NCBI GenBank assembly: GCA_031769625.1
Contig: JAUIMM010002576.1
Span: 186,001 to 250,000, forward strand
From: Taudactylus pleione
Lineage: Eukaryota; Chordata; Amphibia; Anura; Myobatrachidae
Length of the DNA: 64,000 nucleotides
Direction of reading: 5' to 3'
Numbering within the stretch: position 1 is the stretch's first letter; each line of letters opens with the position of its first letter. Below the pieces are notes generated by a model. The model saw only the letters and a list, made by a program, of their open reading frames with translations. It did no database searches and had not been told where the DNA came from. Shown here one piece after another: positions 57,225-64,000 of this stretch. The translations under genes and the position numbers were made by a program.

Positions 57225-57300
57225 CTCCCCAGTCAGCACGTAAATGATCTCCAGGGTGAGATGTAAGACACTCAGTCTTTTGACTCCCGTCATTGCCCAT
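57225..57300 (-). CDS. Locus B exon 1: frameshifted but rescued by a nearby ATG
   Basis: Homologous to exon 1 of locus A. From the ancestral ATG (57298-57300) the frame would read MGNDGSQKTE and then go wrong, because two bases are missing where locus A has GAGAGGATC (here GAGTGTC). A second ATG at 57291-57293, in the other frame, reads MTGVKRLSVLHLTLEIIYV followed by LTGE and reaches the donor GGGGAG|GTGAAA in phase 0. The conserved LHLTLEII core is therefore still made, with a new N-terminus. Coding part taken as 57225-57293. Confidence 0.65.
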
Positions 57301-57352
57301 CCTCAGTGAATCAGTGAGAATACAGAGCTTGTGATGTGTACTAAAGACTCTG

Positions 57353-57941
57353 GACCTCATTCAGAGTCGGTCGTTGTGGCCGCACGGCCGTACGCCACCG
57401 ATGTTCGCTAAACTGCGCATACGTAAAGTTCGCAATGCGCGTGCGCAAACTAGCTGCTACGATCAGAAATTTCTCTCTCCTTGAACACAGCCAGGTCGGT
57501 AGTTTGAGTGACTGGATGAGGCGTTTGTGGGTGGTAACAGGGGAAGGTGCTTGAAAACGGGGGAGTGGAGATCCGAACGCAGGCGTGCCTCATTATGCGA
57601 ACGGCGTTTAATGGGAGTGCATAATTACAAAGTAGTGTCATGGCACACGTGACATGGGTGGTTTTGTACACTGACCTGATCGTAGTGCTTAAGAGAGGGT
57701 ATGGTCAACCTTTAGCTCTACGACCAGTTCCGATGGTCTCGATTAATCCTTATATGCCCGGAGATGACGTGTAATGCATACGAGAAGGGGGCGTATTTTT
57801 TGTCTTACGGCCGCATCCTCCCCTTGGTCGGCCAGCTAATGATCCGATCTTAAGGTCGCAACTTGCGAGTGCATCATTTGCATATCCGGCCCCTTTTCCC
57901 TTACGACCGTGCGGCCGCAACAACCGACTCTGAATGAGGTC
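57353..57941. mobile_element. 589-bp MITE with long inverted ends
   Basis: Ends GACCTCATTCAGAGTCGG and CCGACTCTGAATGAGGTC, with imperfect inverted similarity over about 40 bp that includes GTGGCCGCACGGCCGT. Flanked by CTCTG at 57348-57352 and 57942-57946, read as a 5-bp duplication; a 3-bp TCT duplication with GGACC ends is the alternative and would suit PIF/Harbinger. No coding capacity. The truncated inserts at 2660 and 5022 are relatives. It lies just upstream of exon 1 of locus B, separating it from its upstream minisatellite. Confidence 0.85.
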
Positions 57942-57946
57942 CTCTG

Positions 57947-58052
57947 TTTATTATTATTATACAGGGGGAGCTGTCTGCAATGTCCTGTTGTTGTTTTTGT
58001 TATTATTATTACTACTACTACTACAGGACACCGCAGGCTGATCCTACTGTAT

Positions 58053-58083
<31 letters not shown>

Positions 58084-58720
58084 CCAGGACACCACAGGCT
58101 GATCCTACTGTATAATAATAATACCAGGACACCACAGGATGATCCTACTGTATAATAATAATAATAATAATAATAATACCAGGACACCACAGGCTGATCC
58201 TACTGCATGATAATAATAATAATACCAGGACACCACAGGCTGATCCTACTGCATGATAATAATAATAATACCAGGACACCACAGGCTGATCCTACTGCAT
58301 AATAATAATAATAATAATACCAGGACACCACAGGCTGATCATACTGCATAATAATAATAATACTAGGACACCACAAGCTGATCCTACTGTATAATAATAA
58401 TAATACCAGGACACCACAGGCTGATCCTACTGTATAATAATAATAATACCAGGACACCACAGGCTGATCCTACTGCATAATAATAATAATACCAGGACAC
58501 CACAGGCTGATCCTACTGTATAATAATAATAATAATACCAGGACACCACAGGCTGATCCTACTGTATAATAATAATAATACCAGGACACCACAGGCTGAT
58601 CCTACTGTATAATAATAATACCAGGACACCACAGGCTGATCCTACTGTATAATAATACCAGGACACCACAGGCTGCTCCCCCTGTATAATAACAATAAGA
58701 AATAACAACACCAGGCTGAT
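57947..58720. repeat. TAA-rich minisatellite upstream of locus B
   Basis: About 18 units of ACCAGGACACCACAGGCTGA followed by TCCTACTGTATAA(TAA)n. Same family as 31160-31735 upstream of locus A, confirming that the duplicated unit included the upstream region. Unit length varies by TAA number. Confidence 0.92.
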
Positions 58721-58724
58721 CCTC

Positions 58725-58770
58725 CTATATTATAAGGGCACAGTGGTGTGTATACATAGGCACAGTGGTG

Positions 58771-58803
<33 letters not shown>

Positions 58804-58945
58804 ATGGTACAGTGGTGTATATACATAGGCACAGTGGTGTATATATATATATAATATAAGGGCACAGTGGTGTATATACATGGGCACAGTGGTGTATATA
58901 TATAATATAAGGGCACAGTGGTGTGTATACATAGGCACAGTGGTG

Positions 58946-58976
<31 letters not shown>

Positions 58977-59095
58977 AGGGCACAGTGGTGTATATACATA
59001 GGCACAGTGGTGTATATAAATAGGCACAGTGGTGTATATATATATATATATATAATATAAGGGCACAGTGGTGTATATACATAGGCACAGTTGTG
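58725..59095. repeat. AT-rich minisatellite with TA runs
   Basis: Repeats of GGCACAGTGGTGTATATACA and variable (TA)n tracts joined by ATAATATAAG. Likely prone to length change. Confidence 0.92.
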
Positions 59096-59099
59096 CCCT

Positions 59100-59740
59100 T
59101 ATATTAAGGCTGCATCTAAAAAAAACAGATTTCTCCATACAGAATTCTGGAGGGGGGGGGACATGGCGTTTAAGGGGTTACACCTCAAAAGCTATTAGAG
59201 GTACGGAGCTGAAATTTGGCATGGCCGGGTAGAACTGTCACTGGGTGCTGCATGCCAAATTTCAGGGCATAAACATAAAAGATGAGGACATGGCAGTAAT
59301 CTAAATCTCCAACTGTCACTTTTTTCTGACATTGTCAGTTAGGAACCCTTTTCTGCTGTAGTCTATGGGGGATATTTGGGAGGCAAAACTCAGGGTAGGG
59401 GGTGGAATTTAGACTTGGGGTTTATTTCATTAGGTAGCTATTGTGCCAGGGTACGTGCTTTTGGGGTTCAGGTAAATTAGAAAGTTACAGTTTTTAAACT
59501 ATTACCTCAAGAATGTGCCATTGTAGAGATAGGACTTTTCAACTTGTTGCGCAGCCGCAGCAGGGGGTGTATGTACTGTGGCTTCATTGGGAGCACAAAC
59601 ATGGCTGCCTTTAGTTATTAGGCAGCCACACATAGAACAGTGAATGCGAAATACACGCTGCTACGGGCAATGAGGAAATCAGGGAGGACTATGCATGAGG
59701 TGCTGACCCAGAGGCGCAGAAGCTGGAGCATGTGCACCTC
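59100..59740. other. Unique-looking interval right of locus B
   Basis: Non-repetitive sequence with a G11 run at about 59153. No credible gene. It could hold a distal promoter of locus B by analogy with 31740-31990, but no CpG or ETS cluster is visible. Confidence 0.4.
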
Positions 59741-61035
59741 CGATCTCCTCCCCCAGCACTGGCAGCACCTCCGATCCTTCCCCAGCACTGGCAGCACCTC
59801 TGATCCTCCCCCAGCACTGGCAGCACCTCTGATCCTCCCCCAGCACTGGCGGCACCTCCGATCTCCTCCCCCAGCACTGGCGGCACCTCCGATCTCCTCC
59901 CCAGCACTGGCAGCACCTCCGATCTCCTCCCCCAGCACTGGCGGCACCTCCAATCTCCTCCCCCAGCACTGGCGGCACCTCCGATCCTCCCCCAGCACTG
60001 GCAGCACCTCCGATCTCCCCAGCACTGGCGGCACCTCCTATCTCCTCCCCAGCACTGGTGGCACCTCTGATCTCCTCCCCCAGCACTGGCGGCACCTCCG
60101 ATCTCCTCCCCCAGCACTGGCGGGACCTCCGATCTCCTTCCCCAGCACTGGCGGGACCTCCGATCTCCTCCCCCAGCACTGGCAGCACCTCCGATCTCCT
60201 CCCCCAGCACTGGCAGCACCTCCGATCCTCCCCCAGCACTGGCAGCACCTCCGATCTCCTCCCCCAGCACTGGCAGCACCTCCGATCCTCCCCCAGCACT
60301 GGCAGCACCTCCGATCTCCTCCCCAGCACTGGCGGCACCTCCGATCTCCTCCCCCAGCACTGGCGGCTCCTCCGATCTCCTCCCCAGCACTGGCGGCACC
60401 TCCGATCTCCTCCCCAGCACTGGCGGCACCTCTGATCTCCTCCCCAGCACTGGCGGCACCTCCGATCTCCTCCCCCAGCACTGGCGGCACCTCCGATCCT
60501 CCCCCAGCACTGGCGGCACCTCCGATCTCCTCCCCAGCACTGGCGGCACCTCCTATCTCCTCCCCAGCACTGGCGGCACCTCCGATCTCCTCCCCAGCAC
60601 TGGCGGCACCTCCGATCTCCTCCCCAGCACTGGCGGCACCTCCGATCTCCTCCCCCAGCACTGGCGGCACCTCTGATCCTCCCCCAGCACTGGCGGCACC
60701 TCTGATCCTCCCCCAGCACTGGCGGCACCTCCGATCTCCTCCCCCAGCACTGGCGGCACCTCCGATCTCCTCCCCCAGCACTGGCGGCACCTCTGATCCT
60801 CCCCCAGCACTGGCGGCACCTCCGATCTCCTCCCCCAGCACTGGCGGCACCTCCGATCTCCTCCCCCAGCACTGGCGGCACCTCCAATCTCCTCCCCCAG
60901 CACTGGCGGCACCTCCGATCTCCTCCCCCAGCACTGGCGGCACCTCCGATCTCCTCCCCCAGCACTGGCGGCACCTCCGATCTCCTCCCCCAGCACTGGC
61001 GGCACCTCCGATCTCCTCCCCAGCACTGGCAGCAC
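59741..61035. repeat. GC-rich minisatellite, 27-31 bp unit
   Basis: About 43 units of CCTCCGATCTCCTCCCCCAG followed by CACTGGCGGCA. Length variants come from the C-run and from a three-base TCT difference. Long frames on both strands (SPALAAPPISS and GAASAGEEIG repeats) are consequences of the repeat and are not called as genes. Confidence 0.95.
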
Positions 61036-61434
61036 CTACACAATCAACCTCCCATTCCAAATGGTACCTCCGATTTCCCCTCCCCCCGTACAGGCACTGG
61101 CAGCACCTGCACCCCGGACAAGAAGTGCAAGCAGTATCTCCGATCCTCCCCACAGTCCATGTGGCACCTGCATCTCGGCTACAAGCAGTAGAAGCCGGTG
61201 TCAGGGGAGCTGTGTGCCGTGGAGCCCTCTCCCCAGTCACCACCGTCTGCACTCTCCCTGCAGCTGATGGTGGAAGCCCTGCCCCCTTGCTGTCATAATG
61301 CCGCAATTCGCCAGTGTATCGGCAGGGGGAGGGCCTAAAGCCGTGGAGTGCCTGCCCCTATTTGAAGCCTGTCCTGCTGCAGTACATAGAGGTGGGTAGG
61401 AAATTGTGCATGAACGCTCTGTCTCTCCTCCATA
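61036..61434. other. Short spacer between minisatellites
   Basis: Partly derived from the preceding unit (GGCACTGGCAGCACCTGC at about 61095), then unique sequence. No gene recognised. Confidence 0.45.
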
Positions 61435-64000
61435 CTCCTGCCAGCACCCCCCCTCTACTCTGTGCCCCTGCCCCCACTACCTCCTGTATCCCCCTGCACC
61501 CCTCTGTTCTGTGACCCTGCTCCCACTACCCTCTATACCCCTGCACCCCCCTTCTCCTCTGTGCCCCTGCCTCCTCTATGCCCCTCATCTGTGCTCCTAC
61601 TGCCTCCTCTATACCCCTGCACACCCTCTCCTGTGCTCCTGCCCCCACAACCCTCTACAACCCCTCTCCTCTGTGCTCCTACTGCCTCCTCTATACCCCT
61701 GCACACCCTCTCCTCTGTGCTCCTGCCCCCACAACCCTCTACAACCCCTCTCCTCTGTGCCCCTACTGCCTCCTCTATACCCCTGCACACCCTCTCCTCT
61801 GTGCTCATGCCCCCACAACCCTCTACAACCCCTCTCCTCTGTGCCCCTACTGCCTCCTCTATACCCATGCACCCCCTCTCCTCTGTGTTCCTGCCCCACA
61901 ACCCTCTACAACCCCTCTCCTCTGTGCACATACTGCCTCCTCTATACCCCTGCACCCCCTCTCCTGTGCTCCTGCCCCCACAACCCCTCTCCTTTGTGCC
62001 CCTACTACCTCCTCTACACCCCTGCACCCCCTCTCCTCTGTGCCCCTACTGCCTCCTCTACACCCCTGCACCCCCTCTCCTCTGTGCCCCTACTGCCTCC
62101 TCTATACCCCTGCACGCCCTCTCCTCTGTGCTCCTGCCCCCACAACCCTCTACAACCCCTCTCCTCTGTGCCCCTACTGCCTCCTCTATACCCCTGCACC
62201 CCCTCTCCTCTGTGCCACTACTGCCTCCTCTATACCCCTGCACACCCTCTCCTCTGTGCTCCTGCCCCCACAACCCTCTACACCCCCTCTCCTCTGTGCC
62301 CCTACTGCCTCCTCTACACCCCTGCACCCCCTCTGCTGTGCCCCTACACCCCTGCAGCCCCTCTCCTCTGTGCCCCTACTGTCTCCTCTACACCTCTGCA
62401 CCCCCTCTCCTCTGTGCCCCTGCCTCCTCTACACCCCTGCACCCCCTCTCCTCTGTGCCCCTACTGCCTCCTCTATACCCCTGCACATCCTCTCCTGTGC
62501 TCCTGCCCCCACAACCCTCTATACCCAGCACCCCCTCTCCTCTGTGCCCCTACCCCCACTACCTCCTGTATCCTCCTGCACCCCACTCTGCTCTGTGCCC
62601 CTACTGCCTCCTCTATACCCCTGCACCCCCTCTCCTCTGTGCTCCTGCCCCCACAACCCTCTATACACCAGCACCCCCTCTCCTCAGTGCCCCTACCCCC
62701 ACTACCTCCTGTATCCTCTCGCACCCCACTCTGCTCTGTGCCTCTGCTCCCACTACCCTCTATACCCCTGCACTCCCCTCTCCCCTGTCACCTCTATGGC
62801 CCCGTCTTCTGTGTCCCTGCCCCTACCACCTCCTCTATACCCCTGTGCCCGTTTCCTCTGTGTCAATGCTCCCCTCTCTGTGCCAATGCCCCCCCTGCAC
62901 CCCTTCTCCTTTTTGCCCCACCACCTCTATGGGCCACCTTTCCTGTGCCCCTGCTCCCACTACCCCCTCAATACACCAGCACCCCCCTCTCTTCTGTGCC
63001 CAAGCTACCACTACCCCCTTTACTACACCCCTCTCAACTGTGCCCTTCCCCCATTAGCTCCTCTATACCCCTACACACCCTCTCCTCTGTGCCCCTTCCC
63101 CCATTACCCCCTCTATGCCCCTGCTCCCACTTATATACCACAGCACCTCCCTCTCCTCTGTGCTCGTGCCTCATCTATGGCACCTTCTCTGTGCCTTTGC
63201 CCCAACTACTGCCTTTTTACATCAGCACCCCCTCTCTTCTGTGCCCGTCCCCACAACCCTCTATACCCCTGCACCCCCCATCATCTCTGTGCTCCTGCCC
63301 CCACAACCCTCTATGCCTCTGAATCCTCAATGCCTCCTCTCCTCTGTATCCCCCTCAGTTCCGTGCCACTACTCCAACTAACCCTTCTATACCCCTGCAC
63401 ACCCCTCTCCTCTCTGTTCTTGTTACCTCTATGGCCCCCTGTCATCTGTGCCCCTGCCCCCACTATACCCCTGCACCACCCTTCTCCTCTGTGCCCCTGC
63501 CTCATCTATGCCCCTCCTCTGTGCTCCTACTGCCTCCTCTATACCCTTGTACATCCTCTCCTCTGTGCTCCTTCCCCCACAACCCTCCCCTGCACCCCCT
63601 CTCCTCTGTGCCCCTACTGCCTCCTCTACACCCCTGCACCCCCTCTTCTCTGTGCCCCTACTGCCTCCTCTACACCCCCTCTCCTGTGCCCCTACTGCCT
63701 CCTCTACACCCCTGCACCCCCTCTCCTCTGTGCCCCTACTGCCTCCTCTACACCCCTATACCCCCTCTCCTCTGTGCTCCTGCCCCCACAACCCTCCTCT
63801 ACACCCCTGCACACCCTCTCCTCTGTGCTCCTGCCCCCACAACCATCTACACCCCTGCACACCCTCTCCTCTGTGCCCCTACTGCATTCTCTACACCCCT
63901 GCACCCCCTCTCCTCTGTGCCCCTACTGCCTCCTCTACACCCCCTCTCCTCTGTGCCCCTACTGCCTCCTCTACACCCCTGCACCCCCTCTCCTCTGTGC
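61435..64000. repeat. Pyrimidine-rich minisatellite, about 44-bp unit, to the right edge
   Basis: Units of CTCCTCTGTGCCCCTACTGC followed by CTCCTCTACACCCCTGCACCC, with a second type that replaces the middle by GCTCCTGCCCCCACAACC. The two types alternate in higher-order groups, for example around 61640-61900. The plus strand is almost purely C/T with few G. The array continues beyond the window. Confidence 0.94.

Larger units (their letters stand above)
53056..57300 (-). other. Locus B: KRAB zinc-finger gene, four usable coding exons
   Basis: Gene-level entry. Exons 57225-57293, 56329-56452, 55849-56211 and 53056-54734 have 69 + 124 + 363 + 1679 = 2235 bases, exactly 745 codons with the stop and no internal stop. 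All donors are GT and all acceptors AG, with phases 0, 1 and 1 consistent. The original leader exon 2 (56848-56983) is excluded because it lost its 5' half and has AT at its donor. The product would be a nuclear KRAB-A, acidic-repeat, 16-finger repressor-type protein. Transcription is not shown by sequence. Confidence 0.72.

Noticed and set aside
59640..61298. Long plus- and minus-strand frames of 400-550 codons over the 31-bp minisatellite
   Set aside because: Low-complexity translations (SPALAAPPISS, GAASAGEEIG) present in several frames on both strands; explained by the repeat period and absence of stops.
61406..63322. A 638-codon plus-strand frame
   Set aside because: Pro/Leu/Cys-rich translation of the 44-bp C/T array with parallel open frames; no domain and no splice or start context.
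1..64000. tRNA, rRNA or other structured RNA genes
   Set aside because: Scanned by eye for tRNA A/B boxes and rRNA-like blocks; nothing convincing apart from the hammerhead-like motifs.

Overview
The window looks like vertebrate, most probably anuran amphibian, chromosomal DNA. Introns have GT/AG borders. There are two minus-strand KRAB zinc-finger loci of the frog type: short leader exons ending in LLTGE, a KRAB-A exon containing [12 protein letters not shown], an acidic exon ending GDQQCKEEEIP, then one long C2H2 exon. The rest is a dense mix of hAT, Tc1, TTAA-type, L1/Tx1-like and probably Penelope-related elements plus minisatellites. More than half of the 64 kb (about 36 kb by my tally) is tandem repeat. 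The species cannot be named from sequence alone.

Locus A (1-31990, minus strand) enters from a CpG-rich, ETS-site-bearing promoter-like block (31740-31990) and runs leftward: exon 1 (30813-30890), a 22.5-kb intron made almost wholly of a 73-bp minisatellite (8306-30812) split by a 5.6-kb hAT transposon with an intact 1037-codon BED-type transposase (21468-27059), exon 2 (8090-8281), a 66-bp minisatellite (7300-8089), the KRAB exon (7162-7285, two nonsense codons), two acidic-linker exons (6946-7043, 6669-6780), then a 118-bp satellite (1-6570). Its zinc-finger exon would lie left of the window. Locus A looks like a damaged KRAB gene.

Locus B (53056-57300, minus strand) is a compact paralogue with the same minisatellite families in the same introns at low copy number. 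Exon 1 has a 2-bp deletion but a nearby ATG restores frame. Exon 2 lost its acceptor half and its GT donor. Because exons 1 and 2 both end in phase 0, joining exon 1 to the KRAB exon gives one uninterrupted frame of 745 codons including stop, with KRAB-A, five acidic 16-residue repeats and 16 C2H2 fingers.

Between the loci (32-53 kb) lie GC-rich and 35-bp minisatellites; a Tc1 copy whose transposase frame has been expanded about 120-fold by a 20-bp minisatellite (35005-38270); a 5'-truncated L1-like fragment with a 15-bp target duplication; a second Tc1 relic; a TTAA-flanked element containing a 4.3-kb inverted-repeat element with two candidate hammerhead-ribozyme motifs, itself containing a TA-flanked MITE; and a decayed 5.7-kb L1/Tx1-like LINE. 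Right of locus B are a MITE, AT-rich and GC-rich minisatellites, and a 44-bp pyrimidine-rich array that runs off the edge.

The most striking feature is that the 73-bp and 66-bp arrays, in two consecutive introns, are built on the exon-end/5' splice site of the preceding exon. Nearly every unit carries ATG-ACT-GG(G/A)-GAG followed by GTGA: a start codon and a splice donor in the same phase as the real exon.
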